The notes under the pieces were generated by a model. That model saw only the letters and a program-made list of their open reading frames with translations. It made no database searches and was not told the origin of the DNA. Below are positions 1 through 6,192 of a DNA stretch of 8,718 nucleotides, piece by piece; the stretch's first letter is position 1; each line of letters opens with the position of its first letter. Source of the stretch: Flavobacteriales bacterium (GTDB taxonomy: Bacteria > Bacteroidota > Bacteroidia > Flavobacteriales_D > Sanyastnellaceae); contig JAIYCK010000361.1 of the NCBI GenBank assembly GCA_027488055.1, forward strand, positions 1 to 8,718, given 5' to 3'. Both the position numbers and the translations under genes were made by a program.

Positions 1-1215
1 CAACACGAAAGTAGCTCCGAGTGACTGAAAGGACTCTTCAGAAGATACGCTCGCAGATTCAAGGCGCACGTTGCCACTTTTGTTGCGTAGAGTGACATCA
101 ACCAATTGCGTTTTTTCGTTGCGCCATACGGTCACTTTCACTTTATCACCAGGGCGATATTTGCTCACCTGCTCTTGCAATTGAGGAACATTGTTCACCG
201 GGATATCTGCAATCTTTTGGATCACATCACCTTGCTGAATGCCGCTGTCCTCGGCTGCGCCGCCATCTTTTTTTTTTTTTTTTTTAATACCCGCCACATC
301 TTTCAATCCTTTTTCCTTGGCTATTTCCTCTGTGACTTCAGCTATGCGAACACCGATAAACGCCCTTTGCACTTTTCCAAACTCAATCAAATCCATGGCG
401 ACCTTTTTCGCAATTGTGCTTGGTACTGCAAAACTATAACCGCTGAATACGCCGGTACGCGATGCAATAGCCGTATTGATTCCAACCAATTCACCTCGTG
501 TGTTTACCAAGGCGCCGCCACTGTTTCCTGGATTCACAGCGGCGTCGGTTTGGATGAAACTTTCTACGGGGAAACTGTCGTCACCCGCCTTGGCACGTTG
601 ACTGAGCAAGTTGATATTGCGTGCTTTGGCGCTGACTATACCCGCGGTCACGGTGCTGGTCAAATCCATTGGATTGCCCACTGCAATGACCCACTGACCC
701 ACTTTTACTTCTTCGCTGTTGCCCCAACTGATAGCGGGTAGATTGTTTGCATCGATTTTAATCACAGCAATGTCTGTGTTGGGGTCACGGCCAATGACTT
801 TGGCCGTATAGTTTTTATTGTTGTTGAGCGTGATGCTGAGCTTATCCGCTCCTTCCACTACGTGGTTGTTGGTTATGATGTAACCATCGGGACTGATAAT
901 GACGCCCGAGCCAGAAGAAAGTTGGACTTGAGGCTCCATCTGATATCCAAAAAAATCAGCCCATGGGTTGAAGGTAGGCTGCACCGAACTTTCTGTTTTC
1001 ACATGGACCACACTGTTGACAGTGCGTTCAGCAGCTACTGTGAAATCAAGGCTGCCATCCAACGGAAGACCGCTGTAGCTCGCATTTACAAGCGGTAGAT
1101 TGTTGTTTTGTTGCAAGTAATTGCTTGCGCTGCTGTCAAAAAAGAGGATGTAAGCACCCATTGAAAAGATGCCACCAGTAAAGGCTACTGCGAGTGTAAT
1201 CAAATGCTTTTTCAT
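1..1215 (-). CDS. HtrA/DegP-family trypsin-like serine protease with PDZ domain (3' end off window)
   Basis: Envelope serine protease/chaperone that degrades misfolded periplasmic proteins (family knowledge). Read from the ATG at 1215-1213, 405 codons are open to the left edge with no stop. Residues 1-26 form a signal peptide or membrane anchor (MKKHLITLAVAF...). The protease domain spans about 55-275. Its catalytic triad is visible as H118 (TNNHVV), D148 (NTDIAVI) and S232 (NPGNSGGAL). PDZ1 follows from about 283 (RAFIGV carboxylate-binding loop, then GGAAEDSGIQQGDVI and the conserved RPGDKV). A second PDZ probably starts near residue 397 and is cut off. Oddity: residues 311-316 are six consecutive AAA lysines where homologues have a hydrophobic strand such as YVGEV. 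The frame is intact on both sides. A perfect -7 box lies upstream at 1261-1268. Either HtrA, DegP or DegQ would be a reasonable name; the family call is secure. Confidence 0.95.
   Translation of the reverse strand, partial: MKKHLITLAVAFTGGIFSMGAYILFFDSSASNYLQQNNNLPLVNASYSGLPLDGSLDFTVAAERTVNSVVHVKTESSVQPTFNPWADFFGYQMEPQVQLSSGSGVIISPDGYIITNNHVVEGADKLSITLNNNKNYTAKVIGRDPNTDIAVIKIDANNLPAISWGNSEEVKVGQWVIAVGNPMDLTSTVTAGIVSAKARNINLLSQRAKAGDDSFPVESFIQTDAAVNPGNSGGALVNTRGELVGINTAIASRTGVFSGYSFAVPSTIAKKVAMDLIEFGKVQRAFIGVRIAEVTEEIAKEKGLKDVAGIKKKKKKDGGAAEDSGIQQGDVIQKIADIPVNNVPQLQEQVSKYRPGDKVKVTVWRNEKTQLVDVTLRNKSGNVRLESASVSSEESFQSLGATFVL
268..285. repeat. 18-bp poly-T/A homopolymer inside the htrA coding region
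   Basis: Eighteen consecutive T on the plus strand read as 18 A in the sense strand of the protease gene, exactly in phase, giving Lys311-Lys316. It is by far the longest homopolymer here; the next longest are two 10-T runs, both intergenic. Counting from the ATG, codon borders match on both sides (ATT before, GAT after), so the gene is open at this length. A change of one base would shift the frame within PDZ1. Confidence 0.97.
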
Positions 1216-1260
1216 AAGAAATGTAAATAGGTTAAACTGATGTCGTTTTTTTTCGCACAT

Positions 1261-1268
1261 CAAATCTA
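1261..1268 (-). promoter_or_regulatory. Candidate -7 promoter box for htrA
   Basis: On the minus strand this reads TAGATTTG, a perfect match to the Bacteroidota -7 consensus TAnnTTTG. It lies 45 bp upstream of the htrA ATG, giving an expected leader of about 40 nt. No clear TTG -33 element sits at the usual spacing, so the assignment rests on the -7 box, its orientation and its distance. Confidence 0.45.
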
Positions 1269-1386
1269 ACGCCATTTTTTTTTTACATTGTATCGCATTT
1301 CTAAAAAGGTGTTAAGGAGCTTTCAATTCAAAGTGACTTCACAATAAATGGCAACTGTAAGATACTTTTTGTGCACACGCGCGGCG

Positions 1387-1430
1387 GTTTGGAAGGAACA
1401 GCCTGTCTTTCACCAAACTGGATCTTCCAA
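1387..1430. other. Foldable intergenic segment with two alternative hairpins
   Basis: GTTTGG at 1387-1392 pairs with CCAAAC at 1413-1418. The stem can continue inwards through 1393-1400 and 1404-1410, with small bulges, to a GCC loop. The overlapping stretch TTGGAAG at 1389-1395 is also a perfect complement of CTTCCAA at 1424-1430, so the two foldings exclude each other. This may be an mRNA leader structure, a small RNA or chance; nothing matches a family I know. Confidence 0.3.
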
Positions 1431-1478
1431 CGAAGTCCATGGCCTGCGCAAACGCTGTCCAATTATTTTGGAAAAATT

Positions 1479-1534
1479 GTCATTTCATTCAAGTAGGGTT
1501 GTCAGTGCGACTTTACTTTTGTCATTGAAATGAC
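1479..1534. repeat. 9-bp inverted repeat overlapping the DUF4249 start
   Basis: GTCATTTCA at 1479-1487 is the exact reverse complement of TGAAATGAC at 1526-1534, with 38 bp between. The right arm is also the right part of a compact palindrome, GTCATTGAAATGAC at 1521-1534. The arms flank a -7 box and cover the first possible ATG, a placement that would suit an operator. Function is inference only. Confidence 0.4.
1514..1521 (+). promoter_or_regulatory. Candidate -7 promoter box for the DUF4249 gene
   Basis: TACTTTTG is a perfect match to the Bacteroidota -7 consensus TAnnTTTG. Transcription would begin around 1526-1530, leaving almost no leader before the ATG at 1530 and a short leader before the in-frame ATG at 1539. 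No -33 TTG is found at the standard spacing (the nearest are at 1477 and 1499), so this is tentative. Confidence 0.35.
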
Positions 1535-2546
1535 GGGAATGAAACAAACAAAAATAGCCGGTTTGGCTACGGTCTATGCAGCTACTCTGATGCTGTGTGG
1601 TATGGTGGCTTTGATGGGTTGTGAAAAAGAAATCACGGTCGATCTGCCCGTGGCGGAAGCTAAAATAGTAGTCGAAGGCACCATATACAACGATCAGCCG
1701 CCTGTCTTGTTTCTTTCTTGGTCGCAGGGTTATTTTGAACCCACTAGTTTATCTGATATTGGGAATCTTTATATCGGTGATCCTGCTGTGCAAGCAAGCA
1801 TTGCGGTCGATGGCACTGTTTATCCCTTGATTTTAATTTGTGCAGCGGATTTGCCAGAGGCGCTGCAATTGGAAGCAGCTGCTGCATTGGGTGTGGCATT
1901 GGAGACATTGGTAGCATTGGATTTATGCGCATACACAAGTCCCACGCTCATCGGGGTGCCGGGCAAGCAATATCGATTGGAAATTGCCTACCAAGGACAA
2001 CAATTGACCTGCGACACGAAGATTCCTGAACTGGTGTCACTTGACTCGGTGTGGTTTGATGTGATAAGTACCTTGCCAGATGATAGCTTGGGTTTTCTCT
2101 TTGCCAATGTAACGGATCCGGATACCTTGGGCAATTGTTATCGCTGGTTCGCCAAAAGAATCAACCATTATCCTGCTAATTTCCCCGATTATGCGAACCA
2201 ACAAAAGGATATGAGTTTTATTGCTCCCATTGGTAGCACCACGGACGATCAGTTTTTCAACGGACTAAGTTTTGAATTTGCCTATTATCGCGGCACATCC
2301 CCCAATTCAGTCAAGGAAGACGATCTGAATGGTGAGCGTGGTTTTTACAAAAGAGGGGATACCGTAGTCGTACGCGGAGCCTGTATTGATCGCAGGGCAT
2401 TCCAATTCATCAGCAATATGGAGGAGCAAACAGCTAATCAAGGAAGTCCTTTTGCCGTTCCATTCAATTTGCCAACCACGGTCGTAGGTGGATTGGGTGC
2501 TTTCATAGGTTATGCGGCTTCGTATGATACTGTGATTTGTCAGTAA
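1530..2546 (+). CDS. DUF4249 family lipoprotein
   Basis: Predicted outer-membrane lipoprotein of unknown function, 338 residues, the usual full length for DUF4249. The N-terminus has a charged start (MKQTK), a hydrophobic core and a lipobox ending MVALMGC, so Cys31 should be lipidated. The mature protein opens CEKEITVDLP, matching the CEKE-(hydrophobic)-D start common in this family. The PPV-LSWSQGYF segment, the ICAADLPEAL and LCAYTS region, and a C-terminal GSPFAVPFN...GGLGAFIGYAASY block agree with DUF4249. In-frame ATGs lie at 1530 and 1539. The second gives a more compact signal peptide and suits the candidate promoter better. Such genes often sit directly beside a SusC-like TonB-dependent receptor; none is visible here. 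Acidic residues just after the Cys could favour surface export (inference). Codons 120-130 hold near-repeats of GCATTGG. Confidence 0.9.
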   Translation: MTGMKQTKIAGLATVYAATLMLCGMVALMGCEKEITVDLPVAEAKIVVEGTIYNDQPPVLFLSWSQGYFEPTSLSDIGNLYIGDPAVQASIAVDGTVYPLILICAADLPEALQLEAAAALGVALETLVALDLCAYTSPTLIGVPGKQYRLEIAYQGQQLTCDTKIPELVSLDSVWFDVISTLPDDSLGFLFANVTDPDTLGNCYRWFAKRINHYPANFPDYANQQKDMSFIAPIGSTTDDQFFNGLSFEFAYYRGTSPNSVKEDDLNGERGFYKRGDTVVVRGACIDRRAFQFISNMEEQTANQGSPFAVPFNLPTTVVGGLGAFIGYAASYDTVICQ

Positions 2547-2580
2547 GGAAAGAATCGGCGATCTCTTCTGAAGCAATGTA

Positions 2581-2598
2581 ATGTTGTAAGCTACACAT
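2581..2598 (+). terminator. Weak stem-loop after the DUF4249 stop
   Basis: ATGTTGTA at 2581-2588 pairs with TACACAT at 2592-2598 around an AGC loop, giving seven pairs with one bulged T. It lies 35 bp after the stop codon and between two convergent genes, where a terminator is expected. No T tract follows, so intrinsic termination is doubtful and Rho-dependent ending is equally possible. Confidence 0.2.
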
Positions 2599-2675
2599 CG
2601 CTCTTCCGAACCGCACGCAAAAAATGGTTGGCAATGAAGGTCAAGGAATCACATTAGAAAAAAAAGGAGAAAAGC

Positions 2676-3443
2676 CTATCCCTCAAAGCAAAAGCTCATC
2701 ACAAAGGTGCGCGTTTTTAAGGATTCCAATGGGGCCGTATAGAGATTGTTTTCTTGTATCAATAGATTGCGCATGCCAAAGCCTGTCTTCAATTCAATAC
2801 TGAATTTGAAATAGGGTAGGAAGAAGTCAAATCCTCCGCCCGCCTCGATGACCATGTCCTTGTTTTGAAGTTTGACGACAATATCTTTGGCTACGGTATT
2901 GCTGACATCCTTTTGTGACTGCATGTCCAGGCTGTACTTGCCCCCCGTCAACGCATACGCGGCAAAATTGTTGACCCTGTTCGTGCGCCATTTGATCAAC
3001 AGCGGAAATTCCAACCAAACGCTTTCCGTGCGTTTGACGCTTGCATCGATGGTGCCGTCTGGTTTGAGAAAGCGATAATTCAATCCACGATCTTGAAAAC
3101 TGAGGCCCGGTACAAATCGTAAGTTGATGTTTTTTGTAAAATTCAAAGAGGCCATCAAGGCCAAATTAAAGCCGGCCTGCGGCACATTTTCGATGCCTAG
3201 CAAACTGTCGCCAAAACTGGTATTGAGGCTTCGATCTATGAAAAATGAACTTTGATTGTAAGAAAGCAGAAAACCAAAATGGTAATACCGATTATCGAAT
3301 TTTCCGAGGTTGTTGAGCTGAACCGTTTTTTGCGCCCAGCCCGCAAACACAAATGCGGCAAAGAAGATAACCAGCCCCAATTTTTTGGTGCAATGGCTTC
3401 TGAAAATAGAGTGAAAAATGTGCAATGTGAGTGTGTTAGTCAT
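2676..3443 (-). CDS. porT: PorT-like outer-membrane beta-barrel protein, type IX secretion
   Basis: PorT is required for the type IX secretion system (T9SS), which exports proteins with C-terminal sorting domains and supports gliding (family knowledge). This protein has 255 residues, close to the usual size. A signal peptide at about 20-37 (KKLGLVIFFAAFVFAGWA, then Gln) follows an unusually long n-region from the only in-frame ATG. Family blocks are visible: NLGKFDNRYYHFGFLLSYN, then SLLGIENVPQAGFNLALMASL, NLRFVPGLSFQDRGLNY, VWLEFPLLIKW, TGGKYSLDMQSQKDV, GGGFDFFLPYFKFSIELK, and a C-terminal strand ending in aromatic FVMSFCFEG. Alternating hydrophobic strands fit an eight-strand-type barrel. 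It lies 89 bp downstream of the membrane-protein gene on the same strand and may share the rho transcript. It converges with the DUF4249 gene. A more general PorT-family barrel with another role cannot be excluded. Confidence 0.88.
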   Translation of the reverse strand: MTNTLTLHIFHSIFRSHCTKKLGLVIFFAAFVFAGWAQKTVQLNNLGKFDNRYYHFGFLLSYNQSSFFIDRSLNTSFGDSLLGIENVPQAGFNLALMASLNFTKNINLRFVPGLSFQDRGLNYRFLKPDGTIDASVKRTESVWLEFPLLIKWRTNRVNNFAAYALTGGKYSLDMQSQKDVSNTVAKDIVVKLQNKDMVIEAGGGFDFFLPYFKFSIELKTGFGMRNLLIQENNLYTAPLESLKTRTFVMSFCFEG

Positions 3444-3532
3444 CTAGTTAATCGCTCAGCTGCCGATTTGTACGACGCAATAGCAATTTGGTTATTTGAA
3501 GATGGGATAACGCAAATGTCCGGGTTTATTGT

Positions 3533-4084
3533 TTATTTCATGAGCACTTGCCGCCAGAATACTACTGTCAATAGCGAGTAAAAAATGGCAGCGACCAACA
3601 GAAGAGGAAGACCAAAACTAATTTGCTTACCCAGCGAGACTTGATTCTTAACATCCTGAATGATCGCGTTTTCGGCAGTCGCGCGTGACATGTTGGGGTC
3701 AGAATTGGTTTTGGATAAATAATTTTTCATGCCCTCATCCGAGGCCACTTCTTCCAATCGTGCTTTTATCTGGTAATTGCGAAATTGTTCGATATCATCT
3801 GTCAAAACACCATAATACAAACCCATTCCCAAGGCAGCTCCGATGATGTATTTTGAGGCATCGCGCATGCACCGCTTAATGTCTTCCAAAAATCCAGATA
3901 CCGGCACGGGACGCTGACGGAAATGAAACCACATCGATAGAAAAATAACCGAAAGCAAAAACAAAATATTGCTCAGAATACCTGAATTCCGCGCTTCATC
4001 GATGGCGATGGATTTGCCAAGAATTAGGCGAATGATCAACCAAGCTAGGGCCAAAAACCAAGGGAAAAATCGTCTGAATAACAT
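3533..4084 (-). CDS. Four-helix membrane protein, possibly DUF4199
   Basis: Inner-membrane protein of 183 residues with no assignable function. Hydrophobic segments lie at about 6-22, 36-54, 78-95 and 157-178. A charged loop of about 60 residues (100-155, rich in Glu, Lys, Asn and Gln) separates TM3 from TM4, and TM3 ends in LYYGVL. This layout, two helices, then a helix ending in a YY motif, a polar loop and a last hydrophobic hairpin, resembles DUF4199 proteins of Bacteroidota, but the sequence match is only suggestive. The ATG at 4084 is 3 bp after the rho stop (TAA-GCC-ATG), implying co-transcription and coupled translation with rho. It does not resemble DUF4293, the membrane protein I recall beside rho in other Bacteroidota. 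Confidence 0.85.
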   Translation of the reverse strand: MLFRRFFPWFLALAWLIIRLILGKSIAIDEARNSGILSNILFLLSVIFLSMWFHFRQRPVPVSGFLEDIKRCMRDASKYIIGAALGMGLYYGVLTDDIEQFRNYQIKARLEEVASDEGMKNYLSKTNSDPNMSRATAENAIIQDVKNQVSLGKQISFGLPLLLVAAIFYSLLTVVFWRQVLMK

Positions 4085-4087
4085 GGC

Positions 4088-5950
4088 TTATGAGTTCATT
4101 GAAATCAAAAATTCCTCGTTGTTTTTTGTCTTTTCGATGCGGTCTTTGACAAACTCCATGGCTTCAATAGGATTCATATCGGCCAAGTGTCGACGCAGAA
4201 TCCACATGCGTTGAAGCACATCGCGATCGTGCAACAAATCCTCTTTACGAGTGCCGCTGCTGAGAATATCAATACTCGGGAAAATGCGGCGATTTGCAAT
4301 TCTGCGATCCAATTGTAATTCCATGTTGCCGGTACCTTTGAATTCTTCAAAAATGACCTCGTCCATTTTAGAGCCAGTATCTACAAGCGCGGTGGCGATG
4401 ATAGACAAGGATCCTCCATTTTCAATTTTACGTGCAGCACCAAAAAAGCGTTTAGGTTTTTCAAGGGCGTTGGCTTCCACACCACCACTCAACACCTTAC
4501 CGCTGCTTGGAGCAACAGTATTGTATGCGCGAGCCAAACGAGTGATCGAGTCCAACAGAATGCAAACATCATGTCCGCATTCAACCATACGCTTGGCCTT
4601 TTCCAATACAATATTGGCAATCTTTACGTGACGCTCTGCGGGTTCATCAAAGGTCGATGCAATGACCTCTGCATTCACACTTCGCTTCATGTCAGTCACC
4701 TCTTCTGGGCGCTCATCGATGAGAAGAATAATCAGATATGTTTCAGGATTGTTTTTAGCAATCGCGTTGGCAATGTCTTTTAGGAGGGTGGTTTTACCTG
4801 TTTTGGGCTGTGACACCAACATGCCACGCTGTCCTTTTCCGATTGGAGCGAAGAGATCCATAATCCGCACAGAAACGTTTTGATTGTTGTCTCCAATCTT
4901 GAAACGCTCGTACGGGAAAAGTGGAGTAAGGAATTTGAATGGCACACGATCACGCACCACATTTGGATCACGGCCATTGATGGTTTCTACTTTGAATAGT
5001 GGGAAGTATTTTTCACCTTCACGCGGTGGACGGATGAGTCCACGCAAAGTATCGCCCGTCAAAAGGCCATGCAATTTGATTTGTTGTTGACTTACATATA
5101 CATCATCGGGTGAATTCAAATAATTGAAATCGGCAGATCGTAAGAAACCGAATCCATCGGGCATGATTTCCAACACACCTTCGGATTGAATCAACCCATC
5201 AAAGTTATATCCATGCTCATCTGCTTGACCTCGCTTGTTGCGGTCGGGACGAATGACATTGGAGGTATTGGCATGGTGGTGATTGGATTGATTGCCACCA
5301 TTGGATTGATTGCCATGTGGTGCTTGCGCATTGCCCTGCTGTCCTCCTTGATGCTGCGCGGCCTGCGGATGCTGCTGACCCCCATTTTGGCCACCTTGAT
5401 GGTGAGGCCCACCTTGTTGTGGTCGTTTTTGAAAGCGATCGTTCGGGGCTTGGCCAGCATTATTTTGCATATTTCCGCGCTGCGCTTGGTCGTTTCGCTG
5501 TCCTTGAGGGTTGTTGTTTCTGTCCTGACGCTGTCCGTTGTTTGGTTGGCCTTGGTTCGAATTTGGATTGGGCTTCGGTCTTTCTTCCGTGGCTCCTCCT
5601 TCTTTGTTTTCAGCAGGCGCTTCCTGAGGTGTCTCAAACAGGTTGGCAAGTATTTGTTCGCTTTTACCTTCTTGCGCTGTTGCATTGGATCCTTCTTCAG
5701 TATCTTCTTTCTTGACACGTTCCCTTTTTTTCTTAGAACGATCATCAGCTGTGTTGACATCTTCTGCTACAGCAGGAGCTTTGGGCTCGCTGGTTTCGTT
5801 TTCGGATGTGTTGCTGATGGCCTGAACATCCAAAATTTTATAGACAAGATCCTGTTTCTTGAGCTTTTCTGCGTTTGTGATTTGAAGTTTCTCGGCCAAC
5901 TCCTTAAGCTCTGCCACTTTCATGGCGTTCAATTGCAATAAATTATACAT
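4088..5950 (-). CDS. rho: Transcription termination factor Rho with N/Q-rich insertion
   Basis: Hexameric RNA-dependent ATPase that releases RNA polymerase at Rho-dependent terminators. The 620 residues exceed E. coli Rho (419) by an insertion. Order: helical N-terminal Rho_N domain 1-44 (MYNLLQLNAMKVAELKELAE); charged Lys/Glu-rich linker about 45-125; low-complexity N/Q/G/H-rich stretch about 126-245; cold-shock-like RNA-binding domain about 255-325 (DGFGFLRS); ATPase from about 340. ATPase motifs include Walker A QPKTGKTT 381-388, catalytic Glu413 in LIDERPEEV, Walker B CILLD 463-467, the Q-loop region SSGKVLSGG 482-490 and the Arg-finger region KGTGNMELQLDRR. Every key residue is present, so it should be active. 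ATG 5950 is chosen because MYNLLQLN matches the usual family start; Met10 is the only near alternative. The insertion resembles the disordered segment reported to drive Rho condensation in Bacteroides. Confidence 0.98.
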   Translation of the reverse strand: MYNLLQLNAMKVAELKELAEKLQITNAEKLKKQDLVYKILDVQAISNTSENETSEPKAPAVAEDVNTADDRSKKKRERVKKEDTEEGSNATAQEGKSEQILANLFETPQEAPAENKEGGATEERPKPNPNSNQGQPNNGQRQDRNNNPQGQRNDQAQRGNMQNNAGQAPNDRFQKRPQQGGPHHQGGQNGGQQHPQAAQHQGGQQGNAQAPHGNQSNGGNQSNHHHANTSNVIRPDRNKRGQADEHGYNFDGLIQSEGVLEIMPDGFGFLRSADFNYLNSPDDVYVSQQQIKLHGLLTGDTLRGLIRPPREGEKYFPLFKVETINGRDPNVVRDRVPFKFLTPLFPYERFKIGDNNQNVSVRIMDLFAPIGKGQRGMLVSQPKTGKTTLLKDIANAIAKNNPETYLIILLIDERPEEVTDMKRSVNAEVIASTFDEPAERHVKIANIVLEKAKRMVECGHDVCILLDSITRLARAYNTVAPSSGKVLSGGVEANALEKPKRFFGAARKIENGGSLSIIATALVDTGSKMDEVIFEEFKGTGNMELQLDRRIANRRIFPSIDILSSGTRKEDLLHDRDVLQRMWILRRHLADMNPIEAMEFVKDRIEKTKNNEEFLISMNS

Positions 5951-6192
5951 AGTAGGAAATCGCGTCTGTAGATTGCGAAGAATAAATTTCTATTTGATTT
6001 CTAAGGAAAAGAGGGAAGAGCAAAGGGAAAGTGCGGCTTTCCATTGATACCCTGCTCGAATGAGCAATGCAAGTGTAAGGCGAATTTTGCCATTTCCAAG
6101 GTTTTTTTTTTGAAATAGCCTACAACCATGCATTGAGATATCGCTCGGATCACGTTCTTTGTAACCGCTTGAATATTCCATTTGCTGTCAGC
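5951..6192. other. Divergent intergenic region between rho and tsaD
   Basis: About 240 bp with no gene. It holds two small perfect hairpins, GGAAAG/CTTTCC at 6026-6042 (loop TGCGG) and TGCTC/GAGCA at 6053-6066 (loop GAAT), and a 10-T run at 6102-6111. On the minus strand the hairpins would lie 75-115 nt upstream of the rho ATG, within a possible rho leader. No perfect TAnnTTTG box was found for either gene. Several open codons run into tsaD from 6133 but begin with TTG and look untranslated. Confidence 0.5.

Larger units (their letters stand above)
1216..1529. other. Divergent intergenic region between htrA and the DUF4249 gene
   Basis: About 314 bp without a convincing gene. The half next to htrA is AT-rich and holds T runs at 1246-1253 and 1275-1284. 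The half next to the lipoprotein gene is richer in G+C and can fold (see 1387-1430). It also contains a 61-codon open frame at 1348-1533 that looks non-coding. Perfect Bacteroidota -7 type boxes face each flanking gene. No tRNA or known riboswitch was recognised. Confidence 0.7.

Noticed and set aside
268..285. Frameshift or pseudogene call for htrA at the homopolymer
   Set aside because: Codon counting from the ATG shows 18 nt keep the frame; PDZ sequence on both sides is in the same phase and no stop appears to the window edge.
106..741. 211-codon plus-strand open frame opposite the protease gene
   Set aside because: Shadow of the htrA coding strand; the minus-strand frame has the complete catalytic triad and PDZ motifs.
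1885..1921. Near-tandem GCATTGG units in the DUF4249 gene as a repeat locus
   Set aside because: Units are irregularly spaced and encode the Ala/Leu-rich stretch expected at this place in the family; more likely codon-choice coincidence.
5186..5941. 251-codon plus-strand frame and 189-codon second minus-strand frame over the rho 5' half
   Set aside because: Both arise from the biased composition of the N/Q-rich and Lys/Glu-rich Rho segments; no family features, and Rho is unmistakable in its own frame.
6102..6111. 10-T run before tsaD as an intrinsic terminator
   Set aside because: Only a 5-bp imperfect stem can be drawn around it and no plus-strand gene lies upstream that would need it.
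6133..6192. Upstream extension of tsaD by 20 codons from TTG
   Set aside because: TsaD proteins start just before the ILAIESSCDET strand; the ATG at 6193 fits and the added residues match nothing in the family.
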